From an uncultured Saprospiraceae bacterium (lineage in GTDB: Bacteria > Bacteroidota > Bacteroidia > Chitinophagales > Saprospiraceae): DNA of 56,278 bases. Below, piece by piece: positions 28,642 to 37,204 of the stretch. The stretch lies in assembly GCA_937928575.1 (NCBI GenBank), contig CALFWW010000195.1, positions 1 through 56,278 of the forward strand, in the 5' to 3' direction. The position numbers were made by a program, and so were the translations under genes. Within the stretch, counting starts at the first letter, position 1. Every line of letters starts with the position of its first letter. The notes below the pieces were generated by a model. It did not search any database. It saw nothing but the letters and a program-made list of their open reading frames with translations, and was not told the origin of the DNA.

Positions 28642-28656
28642 ATGTCCTTATCTTTG
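28633..28656 (+). promoter_or_regulatory. Candidate promoter for the gene at 28720
   Basis: TATCTTTG (28649-28656) matches the TAnnTTTG -7 consensus exactly. The nearest TTTG (28633-28636) is only 12 bases away, and a T run at 28627-28631 fits the normal spacing better. Start of transcription would be near 28663. Confidence 0.4.
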
Positions 28657-28719
28657 TACTTGGTATCCAAACAAAGCGATCAACCGCTGATGTACATTGA
28701 CCGTTAATCCAAACACGCT

Positions 28720-29958
28720 ATGAACAAGATTATCAAGTGGACCGTATTTTTTTCAATTCCGATTTTACTGGCAACTGCTGTTGCTCCGGAAGCTTGGGGT
28801 TTTTTCGGTCATCGCCGAATTAATAGGATGGCTGTATTTACGCTACCTCAGGAAATTTTTGGATTCTACAAAAACAATATCGAATACATTACTGAGCATG
28901 CTGTCGATCCCGACAAACGACGCTATGCCACCAAGCATGAGGCGGTTCGTCATTACATAGATTTGGATCATCATGGGGAATTCCCTTTTGATATGGTACC
29001 ACGACAATGGACCGATATGTTGGTGAAATATACCGATGTTTTTATTGTGGATGATAAATTAGATACAATATTAGTATTTGGAAAAGAGGTGATGGAATAT
29101 AAAGATGGAGACTTAATTTTAAAAGAACATAACAATGCAATTGTAAATGAAGAAACATACAAAGGTTTCTACAAGTCAGAAATCTTACCGTTATATTATG
29201 AGGATGAATGGATTATTGATTGTGATGAATTGACTAAAGTGTTGCAATATGCCGGTGTCAACATCAAATGTACCAGTGCATTTGGAATAGATCAATTTTC
29301 AGGATATGGAATTGTGCCTTATCACTTGGAGAATATGCAACGAAGATTGACAAAAGCATTTGAAGCAAAAGATCCAACAAGGATTTTACAATTGTCGGCA
29401 GAGATGGGGCATTATATCGGTGATGCGCATGTCCCTTTGCATACGACAGAAAATTACAATGGCCAAATGACGGGGCAAAATGGGATTCATGGTTTTTGGG
29501 AAAGTAGAATCCCAGAATTATTTGCCGATGAAGAGTATGATTATTTTGTTGGACAAGCCGAGTACATCAGCAATCCAAATGAGTATTATTGGGATATTGT
29601 TCTGACCAGTCATGAATATGTTGACAGCTTGTTGGCAATCGAAAAAGAATTAAGCCTAACCTTTCCGCAAGATCAACAGTTTTGTTTTGAAAACAGAAAT
29701 GAGCGAACGGTGCGTTTACAATGTGCAGCATATACAAGAGCGTACAGTAATTTGCTGGATGGACAGGTAGAGGACAGAATGCAGGCTTCCATATTAGCAG
29801 TGGGCTCTTCTTGGTACACTGCGTGGGTCGATGCAGGACAACCTAGTATCCAATCAATTTTAAAGGAAGGTGTATCGGAAGCTGCGAAAGAGGAACATAA
29901 AAAATTGGAGGCAGAATTTAAGAAAGGAGAGTCAAAAGGACGCGCGCATGGACAATAA
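28720..29958 (+). CDS. Zinc-dependent phospholipase C / S1-P1 nuclease-like secreted protein
   Basis: 412 residues with a signal peptide that ends before or at WGFFGHRRIN (about 26-35), where the mature Trp/His start is typical of the trinuclear-zinc phospholipase C / S1-P1 nuclease fold. Further likely zinc ligands lie in HEAVRHYIDLDHH (about 73-85) and in the MGHYIGDAHVPLHTT segment (about 230-244), the HxxxDxH core. Substrate (phospholipid or nucleic acid) cannot be decided from sequence. The region 100-150 is an insert relative to short family members, and the C-terminus is a charged helix (KKLEAEFKKGESKGRAHG). It should act outside the cytoplasm. It is preceded by its own candidate promoter. 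Confidence 0.82.
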   Translation: MNKIIKWTVFFSIPILLATAVAPEAWGFFGHRRINRMAVFTLPQEIFGFYKNNIEYITEHAVDPDKRRYATKHEAVRHYIDLDHHGEFPFDMVPRQWTDMLVKYTDVFIVDDKLDTILVFGKEVMEYKDGDLILKEHNNAIVNEETYKGFYKSEILPLYYEDEWIIDCDELTKVLQYAGVNIKCTSAFGIDQFSGYGIVPYHLENMQRRLTKAFEAKDPTRILQLSAEMGHYIGDAHVPLHTTENYNGQMTGQNGIHGFWESRIPELFADEEYDYFVGQAEYISNPNEYYWDIVLTSHEYVDSLLAIEKELSLTFPQDQQFCFENRNERTVRLQCAAYTRAYSNLLDGQVEDRMQASILAVGSSWYTAWVDAGQPSIQSILKEGVSEAAKEEHKKLEAEFKKGESKGRAHGQ

Positions 29959-30086
29959 ATAGCTGAAATTATCAATGCTTATCGTGCTCATATAACATCA
30001 TACCTACAAATTCTCAAGAAAACAATTATCCATACCGTTTTATTTATTAATTTAAAACACCTGCTGTAGGTGAAACAGTTACTGCT

Positions 30087-30311
30087 ATGAAAGAATCAAG
30101 ATTACGAAGTTTATTGAAAGGTTTAACTTGGAGAATTATTGCAACTTCCACTATCATTGCAATTGCATATTTCAAGACAGGAGATGTATCACTTGCACTT
30201 GAAATAGGTTTTATCGAATTCTTTATCAAATTGTTGTTATACTATTTGCATGAAAGAGCTTGGCAGGGATTACCAGTAGGTTCTGTAAGGAAATTGTTTA
30301 AGCGGAAGTAG
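30087..30311 (+). CDS. DUF2061 small membrane protein
   Basis: 74 residues with two predicted membrane helices (about 16-27 and 38-52) and the family pattern LKGLTWRIIATSTIIAIAYF, then GFIEFFIKLLLYYLHERAW. DUF2061 proteins are short inner-membrane proteins of unknown function, sometimes found fused to or near sulfate-assimilation genes; no such neighbour is present here. A small hairpin (CACCT-gctgt-AGGTG, 30058-30072) lies 14 bases before the ATG. Confidence 0.88.
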   Translation: MKESRLRSLLKGLTWRIIATSTIIAIAYFKTGDVSLALEIGFIEFFIKLLLYYLHERAWQGLPVGSVRKLFKRK

Positions 30312-30372
30312 ATCGTAAATTAACAAAAAGAATACGTTTTTTTAAGACATAGATCACAAAGAGACATAGCTT

Positions 30373-30430
30373 CACATAGCTCTTGTTTCGTAAGTTTTTC
30401 TATGCGTATTCGCGAAACAAGAACTATGTG
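30373..30430. repeat. 18-bp inverted repeat between convergent genes
   Basis: CACATAGCTCTTGTTTCG (30373-30390) pairs with CGAAACAAGAACTATGTG (30413-30430) with one mismatch and a 22-base loop. It sits in the gap between the DUF2061 gene (+) and the response regulator gene (-). It could act as a bidirectional transcription stop despite lacking T tracts. The surrounding text is rich in variants of CATAG/CTATG, and a related ATAGCTCTTGTTT recurs near 40600. Confidence 0.6.
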
Positions 30431-30485
30431 TGTCTATGTAGCTGATGTGCTCTATGTGTTGTAAGTTCTCTCTGGTTAAATATTG

Positions 30486-31268
30486 CTAATCATCCAACAA
30501 CTGCGTTTTTCCCAACGGTAGTTTATCCAAAAAATCATTGTAATAAGTTTCTGTGATACTGATGTATTTATTTTTTGGGGCGCAAATTAATTCTACAGTA
30601 CGGTCACCTTTATGGATTGATTTGATTCTATTGGTGTTGATAACATTACTTCTACTGATTTTGAAAAACGAAGTAGGGAAAATAGTGATTAATTTTGCTA
30701 GTGTATAATCGACTTCATATAATTTTTCATCCATAACGATGATGGATTTTCCACCCCCAGCTGCTTCTAGGTAAGCGATTTTATTGAACTCGAATTTGAT
30801 GAGACCGCCTTGATAATTTAAAAAAGTGTGCGTATAAATATTTTGTTTAGAATCGCGCTTATTTCCACTATTTAGTTTAGCGGCAATCACTGCATCAATG
30901 GCTTTTCTGAATTTAACTTCCCAATTATCAGCAAATGGTTTTAATATATATTGCAAAACATAACTTCTGTAATCATTGAGAGCGGTCATTACATAGTCGG
31001 GATAACCGGTCGCACAAATGATATAGGGAATGGGTAAATTATTTCTTTTCAGTCGATCTAACAGCTGAAATGCTTCACCGCCAATCAAGCGGATATCCAT
31101 AAATGCGACATCCGGTTGCTGTTTGGCTAGCAGATAAAAAGCATCGTCAATAGTAGCAGCTTCTCCTATGATTTGCAGTTCAGGAAATGTTTGCAATTTT
31201 TCAACAATCCAATTACGAATATCGTCTTCGTCTTCTAGTACTATGCATTGTAAGAATGAGTTTTTCAT
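30486..31268 (-). CDS. LytTR family response regulator
   Basis: 260 residues: a receiver domain (about 6-125) with acidic pocket EDEDD (12-16), phospho-acceptor Asp58 in VAFMDIRL and Lys110 in YILKPF, then a LytTR DNA-binding domain (about 150-248; FNKIAYLEAAGGGK, then FKISRSNVINTNRIKSI). Phosphorylation is expected from the propeller kinase encoded just upstream, with which it overlaps by four bases (31265-31268). LytTR domains bind pairs of short direct repeats. The targets are unknown, but the divergent region 34457-34782 is a natural candidate. Confidence 0.94.
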   Translation of the reverse strand: MKNSFLQCIVLEDEDDIRNWIVEKLQTFPELQIIGEAATIDDAFYLLAKQQPDVAFMDIRLIGGEAFQLLDRLKRNNLPIPYIICATGYPDYVMTALNDYRSYVLQYILKPFADNWEVKFRKAIDAVIAAKLNSGNKRDSKQNIYTHTFLNYQGGLIKFEFNKIAYLEAAGGGKSIIVMDEKLYEVDYTLAKLITIFPTSFFKISRSNVINTNRIKSIHKGDRTVELICAPKNKYISITETYYNDFLDKLPLGKTQLLDD

Positions 31269-34200
31269 ATCTTGTAGTTGTAGTTTTTTGGAATTTTGAC
31301 AATCACTTTTGTTCCAAAAGGAATACCATACTCATCGGTATAAATATCATCAATAAATTCTTGTGTTAATTTGAGTTTGTTTTTTTTATTGTATATTTCC
31401 ATCAATTCTTCCAACATCGCCAATCCGTTTTGAGTCCCATGCGAACCAATTTTTTCAGCTGCTTTTCTACCCACACCATTGTCGGAGATGTTGAAAAAAA
31501 CATAGTCAGTATCATCATTACATGTGACAGTTACTTTACCACCTTGAGCCTTATTTCTAATTCCATGTTCAATTGCATTTTCAATATGAATTTGCAGCAT
31601 CAATAATGGGATGTATACATTATTTAAATGTTTTAGGCTGTTTATTGTTGGGATTTCATAAACTAACTTTTCTTTAAAGCGAATTTTTTGGATGTACAGA
31701 TAATTTTCAGAAAGTTTCAATTCATCTTGCAAGGGGTGAAATACTTTTTGAGTTCTACTATTTTGGAAGACAGTACTAATATTTTCTGATAATTTACCAA
31801 CAACACGTACTGCCTCCTCGTCATGGTTTTTGTCCAACCTAATTTGCAGCCACTGTAATGCATTATTGATAAAATGAGGATTTAATTGATTTACAATGGT
31901 CTGGATTTGAAGTGCCTCTTTTTCTTTTGTTATTGCATTGATTGCTCTTTCATTGGCTTGTAATTTCTGTTCTCTCAGACTGTAATTGACACCAAAGCCG
32001 AATAAAAGCAAACAGGCAATTAGAAAAAATATAGGCTCCTGATAAATTGCTTTTTCAATTGTAAAGTCGAAATCTGCGGGAGGAGATTGATACCCATTTC
32101 TTTCGGCAATCACTTCAAATTGATAATCTCCAACGGAAAGATTGTAAAAGTTGACATAATCTGTACTAATTAGTTTTGACCAATCATCTGTTGGGTGCAA
32201 GCGATATCGATAGTTGATACTTCCGATGATATCATTGTTAGTTTCAGTTTGAAATTTTAATGTTATATTTCGTTCTGAAGATCCCATCGACAGCGGCGAA
32301 GACAGATCGTTGACTTCCGTTTCACCCACGAAAACGTGATTAATTTCGACATTTGGAACGCTACTGAAATTGGTATTATTTTGATGGGGCGTGTGCCGAA
32401 TGACTCCATTGGCGGCCATCATCCAAATATCTTTTCGGTGATCAATCCATATCCCATTTTGAACGATACCGCCTGCTTGGTGTCCGTTTTCGTCTGTAAA
32501 TGATTGAATATCTAACTGGCGAGGATTGTCATACCAACTATCTAAATTAATCAAGAAATAGCCAATACCGTTGCCAACGATCAGCGTGCTGTCATTATAA
32601 ATTTTGCAAACCTGTACAATTGAATTGCCCGTATAATTAATTGCAACAGGTTCTAATTTTTTTTGAAAATCTATAGTTGGGTTTAAATTGTGTTCTGAAT
32701 AGTTGAAAAAGCAAAGGCCGTTATCTGTACCTAACCATATGTTGCCGTATTTATCCATGTCTATACTTTGGACTCCATAATTATTCGGATCTTTTTCTTT
32801 TATCCAATTGTACACCTTGTCTTCTTTAGGAAAATATATGGCCAATCCTTGACTGCCTCTTCCCATCCAATAATTCCCTTGAGTGTCTTCAGTTGCCGTA
32901 ACCACATTCAATAATTCCAGCCCTTTTTTCTGATCGATTCGTTTCCAATCAGAATGACTATTTCCATTTTTATTGTTAGGTAAAATCCAAAGTCCTTCTT
33001 TTTGACTTCCAAACATGAGTTCACCTTTGTTATTTCGGTTTAAGTAAAATCCCAATTTTTTGTCAGCCAAAAATGTTGATTCTTCAGCGCCATTAAATTT
33101 CAAGATGCCATTCAGTGTAGTGAAGTATAAATTACCTTCCTTATCGGACTCGTTGCCATCCATGAAAATTTGCTCTTTTAATATTTTATCTTTTGTTGCT
33201 TTCAGAAAGGTGCCATCGTAACTAACAAGTTGTTTGCTATAGGAGCCAAACCAGATTTTATGATCTCCTGTTTGACCAACTGACCAAGCTTCAGCAGGCA
33301 TTCCTTGAAAACCGGTTGGGATCCAATGTTGGTTGGGGAATAATCGAACCTCCGTTGATCCATTACAATACCAATAAGTTCCTGCATTGTCCTTGGCGAT
33401 TATACCAATTGATTTATCTTCAGAAAATAACAAGGTATTTACTGTTTCAAAAGTTTTAGTATCGTATTCAGCGAGCAAGTAACTATTTTCAAATTCAGGA
33501 TTTAGGACTTTCCAGAGCCCTATAATGGTTTCCTTTGTATCTTGATTTAGATAATAATGATGAATAGACCATTTAAAAAATTGTAAATCTAGGTCATCAT
33601 TTGGAGGACCATATTGTTTGAGTTTTGGTGCTTTTATTTGTAGATTTCTTTTCTCATCTTTCAAGAATAGCTTTCCGTTTTTCAAATAGCTTATGGCAAA
33701 TTTGCCCTGCTTTCTATGGAATATAGCATTATATAAAACGCTTGGCTTCTTCAAGTCTTCAATGATATTGACGGTCTGAGCTTTCCTGTCAATCGTTTGC
33801 ATCTTATTAGATTTGGTAAAATAAACGATTAGGTAGTCACCATTACTATCATTTATTAAATAAATCCATTTGTTAGCTTGCTTTAATCTAGCTAGTCCTC
33901 TTTTCAAATGATCGGGTTCAAAAAAGGGAATACCATCCTGTCGAAAAGTTTTACTTTCAAAGTCAAAAGGATACATCCATATTTGATTGGTGCTATCTCT
34001 TTTCCAAGTAAGTATTTCTTTTGTTACATTATTGTATCTAAAGAGTGGGATATTGGTCGTAAAAGGAAATGGGTATTGGTCTTTCCCCAATGAATCCAAA
34101 TTTGAAGAAGGCATTACATATTGCGTGAATGAATTGTTGATATATCTGGAGAGTCCTTTTTCATAGCTGTGAGAAATCCAAATACCTCCTTCTTTGTCTT

Positions 34201-34456
34201 CAAAAATGGGCGTACCCCATGTATACAGCAATCCATCTTTTTCAGTAAAGTTGGTCCATTTTTTTCCATCAAACATATTGATACCGCCTCCTCTTGAATC
34301 CACCCACAATTTGCCTCTTGAGTCAACCATAGAGTAGTTGTAGGGCTGATTGATTCCATCTTTGAAGGAATAAGTTTGTTTTCCGCAATATTGAGCAGCC
34401 ATTTTGCCGGAAAGCAATAGCAGCAGAAATACAATAAAATGGAGTTTTTTATGCAA
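31265..34456 (-). CDS. Two-component regulator propeller sensor kinase (LytS-type)
   Basis: 1063 residues. Signal peptide (about 1-21), a large periplasmic beta-propeller region made of Reg_prop repeats (for example GKLWVDSRGGGINMFDG near 50 and GNIWLGTDNGLCFFN near 575), a Y_Y_Y domain (about 715-795), one membrane helix (about 802-824), then a LytS-type His_kinase domain with NPHFINNALQW (His near 858) and a HATPase with ISDNGVG and GLAMLEELM. This is the full-length SusR-like sensor plan without the fused receiver and AraC output of hybrid two-component systems; output goes to the LytTR regulator at 30486-31268. Such propellers often sense oligosaccharides, but no polysaccharide utilisation genes are nearby, so the ligand is unknown. 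Confidence 0.95.
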   Translation of the reverse strand: MHKKLHFIVFLLLLLSGKMAAQYCGKQTYSFKDGINQPYNYSMVDSRGKLWVDSRGGGINMFDGKKWTNFTEKDGLLYTWGTPIFEDKEGGIWISHSYEKGLSRYINNSFTQYVMPSSNLDSLGKDQYPFPFTTNIPLFRYNNVTKEILTWKRDSTNQIWMYPFDFESKTFRQDGIPFFEPDHLKRGLARLKQANKWIYLINDSNGDYLIVYFTKSNKMQTIDRKAQTVNIIEDLKKPSVLYNAIFHRKQGKFAISYLKNGKLFLKDEKRNLQIKAPKLKQYGPPNDDLDLQFFKWSIHHYYLNQDTKETIIGLWKVLNPEFENSYLLAEYDTKTFETVNTLLFSEDKSIGIIAKDNAGTYWYCNGSTEVRLFPNQHWIPTGFQGMPAEAWSVGQTGDHKIWFGSYSKQLVSYDGTFLKATKDKILKEQIFMDGNESDKEGNLYFTTLNGILKFNGAEESTFLADKKLGFYLNRNNKGELMFGSQKEGLWILPNNKNGNSHSDWKRIDQKKGLELLNVVTATEDTQGNYWMGRGSQGLAIYFPKEDKVYNWIKEKDPNNYGVQSIDMDKYGNIWLGTDNGLCFFNYSEHNLNPTIDFQKKLEPVAINYTGNSIVQVCKIYNDSTLIVGNGIGYFLINLDSWYDNPRQLDIQSFTDENGHQAGGIVQNGIWIDHRKDIWMMAANGVIRHTPHQNNTNFSSVPNVEINHVFVGETEVNDLSSPLSMGSSERNITLKFQTETNNDIIGSINYRYRLHPTDDWSKLISTDYVNFYNLSVGDYQFEVIAERNGYQSPPADFDFTIEKAIYQEPIFFLIACLLLFGFGVNYSLREQKLQANERAINAITKEKEALQIQTIVNQLNPHFINNALQWLQIRLDKNHDEEAVRVVGKLSENISTVFQNSRTQKVFHPLQDELKLSENYLYIQKIRFKEKLVYEIPTINSLKHLNNVYIPLLMLQIHIENAIEHGIRNKAQGGKVTVTCNDDTDYVFFNISDNGVGRKAAEKIGSHGTQNGLAMLEELMEIYNKKNKLKLTQEFIDDIYTDEYGIPFGTKVIVKIPKNYNYKI

Positions 34457-34782
34457 CGTTAATAGTTTGTTTTATAAAAGCAGGTGTGAGGCAAAATGTG
34501 AAATTCCCTTGTGAACAAGTATTAAATGGCTTTGAACTGTCCTGATTTCCTTACAATTGATTGTTAGAAAAATAGGTTTCGTGCCAAAAAATCACCATCT
34601 CATAAGCCAAAATCAGGTTTTGGTGACAATTTCTTCATTCTTATGACTACTAATATATATCTTTCTAACAAGGTAGAGTAATAATTAGGCTTGTTTTACA
34701 ATTGCTATAAAAAGTGTCATACCCAAATATGATATCTTTTTAGGTTTTACAACTTTAATAACTAACTTGACAAATACCCTTT
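34457..34782. other. Divergent promoter region between LytTR loci
   Basis: 326 AT-rich bases separating the kinase gene (-) from the orphan LytTR gene (+). No ORF or terminator is seen. Short direct-repeat operators expected for LytTR proteins could lie here, but I found no convincing pair by eye. Confidence 0.3.
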
Positions 34783-35178
34783 ATGACACTACTTAAAAAA
34801 CTTCCGGGAGAGCACCATTTACACCTAGAAAAACAATTCATTTACAAAAACTTCTTTTTTGTAAAAAAGAATAATCGAAATATTCGGATCAAGGTCGATG
34901 ATATTCAGTGGGTAAAAGCGGACGGTTCGAGCATAAAGATAACCTATTCAACAGGTAGCGTGATAACTTTTGCAAATCTTAGGAGTTTTGAAAAACAGAT
35001 TCAACATCCCAATTTGGTACGCGTTCATCGCTCCTACATGGTCAATTTGATAAATATAAATGCATTTGATGACCAGTATTTGTACATTTTGCACAACAAT
35101 ATGGAAAAAAAAGTTCCCTTAGGGCGTACTTATCGGAAGGCAGTCTTAAAACCCTTTAATCAATTAAAAGCAGATTAG
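34783..35178 (+). CDS. Stand-alone LytTR DNA-binding protein
   Basis: 131 residues with only a LytTR domain (about 25-125): RIKVDDIQWVKADGSSIKIT, LVRVHRSYMVNL and VPLGRTYRKAV are typical. There is no receiver, membrane segment or other sensor domain, so activity cannot be controlled by phosphorylation in cis. It may respond through its own level, or compete with the two-domain LytTR regulator transcribed divergently. A terminator follows at 35242-35287. Confidence 0.9.
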   Translation: MTLLKKLPGEHHLHLEKQFIYKNFFFVKKNNRNIRIKVDDIQWVKADGSSIKITYSTGSVITFANLRSFEKQIQHPNLVRVHRSYMVNLININAFDDQYLYILHNNMEKKVPLGRTYRKAVLKPFNQLKAD

Positions 35179-35241
35179 TTAAAAGTACAGTTTATGTATT
35201 ATAACATCCTTTTATAACCCCAACACCCCCTAACAACCAGA

Positions 35242-35287
35242 ATAGCGGTCAAATTACCTGAAGTAATTTGGCTGTTTTCTTTTTTTT
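35242..35287 (+). terminator. Rho-independent terminator of the LytTR gene
   Basis: AAATTAC (35251-35257) / GTAATTT (35263-35269) extends outward through AGC/GCT pairing with small bulges and is followed by TTTTC and an eight-T run (35280-35287). Confidence 0.8.
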
Positions 35288-35397
35288 AGCTTTCAAGGTA
35301 TTTCGCGCTTATTTCTGTCTTTCCTTAATTGGTAATAAAAGAGCTGAACGCGTAAAATTTTCTCTTTCAATACGGTTATTTTAGAGTTCATTTTGTA

Positions 35398-35405
35398 TTA
35401 CATTT
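35398..35405 (+). promoter_or_regulatory. Candidate -7 element of the DUF368 gene
   Basis: TACATTTG is an exact TAnnTTTG match that ends only five bases before the chosen ATG at 35411. Transcription starting about 6 bases downstream would make the mRNA leaderless. No TTTG is seen at the expected -33 position. Confidence 0.3.
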
Positions 35406-35410
35406 GTGCT

Positions 35411-36430
35411 ATGAAAAAATCGGAGACACCTAAAATTCCCTATCAAAAAGAAGCACAACACAATGAAGTAGCCTACGATGGTGGACCGGTAGGTACTGCT
35501 ATCCGTGGCATGGCGATGGGGATGGCGGAAGTTATTCCAGGAGTTTCCGGTGGAACCATCGCCTTCATTACAGGTATTTATGAAAAACTATTAAACACTA
35601 TCAAAGCATTTAGTCCGTCCTTAATTTCTGATTTTAAAATCGGTGGAGTAAAAGGAGTCTGGTCAACAATCAATGGCAATTTTTTAGTCTTTTTACTAGG
35701 TGGCATGGTGGCTGGAATTGTAGTGGGAATTTTTGGAATTACTTATCTATTAGAGACTTATCCCCCAGCAGTTTGGGCATTTTTCTTTGGACTGATTATC
35801 GCATCTGCCATTTATATTGGTAGGCAAATTGGGAAATGGAGAATTTCGGAAGTGATTTGTTTGATTATTGGTGCAATTGTAGCATATGGCATAACAATCA
35901 TCACACCAGCAAGCGGTTCTGAGTCTTTATTTTTTGTGTTTATCTCAGGAGTAATTTCCATATCGGCCTTGATTTTACCAGGAATATCTGGATCTTTTAT
36001 TTTACTCTTAATGGGGATGTACACCTACATAATCAGTGAAACAATTAAACCAGCACTTTCAACACTGGCGCCAGATAAATTATTGGTCATGGGTGTTTTT
36101 GCAATCGGATGTCTAGTTGGATTGATGACTTTATCCCGTGTCTTATCCTGGACTTTTAAAAACTACAGAAATATAACTTTAGCATTATTGACAGGTTTTA
36201 TGATTGGGTCGCTCAATAAAATCTGGCCTTGGCGAAATCCAATTGAATGGTTGCGTGATGAAGCAGGGAAAATTATTTTGGATGATGACGGAAGCAAAAA
36301 GAAAATCCTTCTGGAGGAGAATGTTTTCCCCGCAGGATATGAGGGAGACCCAATGACGATAGCTGTTGTTGTCATGATGATTATAGGATTTATATCTGTT
36401 TTCTTGATTGAAAAATTAGGGAAGCATTGA
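35411..36430 (+). CDS. DUF368 membrane protein, candidate undecaprenyl-phosphate translocase (PopT)
   Basis: 339 residues, polytopic. DUF368 proteins (PopT) are reported to return undecaprenyl phosphate across the inner membrane for reuse in wall and polysaccharide synthesis. The family hallmark is seen twice as an internal repeat: EVIPGVSGGTIAFITGIYE (about 36-54) and LILPGISGSFILLLMGMYT (about 189-207). About nine membrane helices are predicted. The ATG at 35411 is preferred over a TTG 18 bases upstream, because the region before it reads as a promoter. The stop (36428-36430) shares a base with the aroE ATG. Confidence 0.9.
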   Translation: MKKSETPKIPYQKEAQHNEVAYDGGPVGTAIRGMAMGMAEVIPGVSGGTIAFITGIYEKLLNTIKAFSPSLISDFKIGGVKGVWSTINGNFLVFLLGGMVAGIVVGIFGITYLLETYPPAVWAFFFGLIIASAIYIGRQIGKWRISEVICLIIGAIVAYGITIITPASGSESLFFVFISGVISISALILPGISGSFILLLMGMYTYIISETIKPALSTLAPDKLLVMGVFAIGCLVGLMTLSRVLSWTFKNYRNITLALLTGFMIGSLNKIWPWRNPIEWLRDEAGKIILDDDGSKKKILLEENVFPAGYEGDPMTIAVVVMMIIGFISVFLIEKLGKH

Positions 36431-37185
36431 TGCCAAATTTAAAAAAACGATATGGACTCATCGGTTATCCTTTAGGTCATTCTTTCTCGAAAAATTATTT
36501 TGCTGAAAAATTTGCAAAAGAAAATATTTCCGGCAACACTTACGAAAATTTCCCACTCGAAAATATCGATGCTTTTCCAGCATTAATAAAAAACAATCCT
36601 AATCTCTCCGGATTAAATGTAACCATTCCATACAAGGAAAAAGTAATTCCATTTTTAGATGAATTGAAGGGGGCAGCGAAAACAATTGCTGCTGTGAATA
36701 CGATCCAATTCAAAGCAGGAAAATTGATAGGACACAATACAGATGTTATCGGATTCGAATCTGCGTTAGCTGATTTTTTTAGTAAAAGTGGAATTTCGCC
36801 AAAGCATGCATTGATACTTGGGACAGGAGGAGCAGCCAAAGCAATCGCGTATGTATTGGATAAAAAGGAGATTAAGTATGACTATGTTTCCAGAAAAAAA
36901 GGAGCTAATAAGTTGACTTATGAGGCATTAGATCGTCCTAAGATAGAAGAAATACAGCTAATTGTAAATACAACACCACTTGGGACTTTTCCAGATATTC
37001 ACCGATGTCCACCATTGTCATATAACCAATTAAGTGCTAAACATTTACTCTTTGATCTTGTTTACAATCCTGAAAAAACTGTATTTTTGAAAATGGGTGA
37101 ATCACAAAAGTGTGCAATCCAAAATGGTTTTCGGATGTTGGAATTGCAGGCGGAAGCTTCCTACAAGATCTGGCAGCAGTCCTGA
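36430..37185 (+). CDS. aroE: Shikimate dehydrogenase
   Basis: 251 residues. Reduces 3-dehydroshikimate to shikimate with NADPH in aromatic amino acid synthesis. Substrate-site motifs are GYPLGHSFSK (Ser pair), NVTIPYKEKVI (catalytic Lys) and IGHNTDVIGF (Asn/Asp). The NADP loop is LILGTGGAAKAIAYVL with a following VSRKK, and NTTPLG and ELQAEASYKIW complete the family pattern. A TTG three bases upstream is possible but ATG at 36430 is simpler. The one-base overlap with the DUF368 gene implies co-translation. The length is slightly short for AroE but complete. Confidence 0.95.
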   Translation: MPNLKKRYGLIGYPLGHSFSKNYFAEKFAKENISGNTYENFPLENIDAFPALIKNNPNLSGLNVTIPYKEKVIPFLDELKGAAKTIAAVNTIQFKAGKLIGHNTDVIGFESALADFFSKSGISPKHALILGTGGAAKAIAYVLDKKEIKYDYVSRKKGANKLTYEALDRPKIEEIQLIVNTTPLGTFPDIHRCPPLSYNQLSAKHLLFDLVYNPEKTVFLKMGESQKCAIQNGFRMLELQAEASYKIWQQS

Positions 37186-37204
37186 AAATATATACACCTA
37201 AAGT

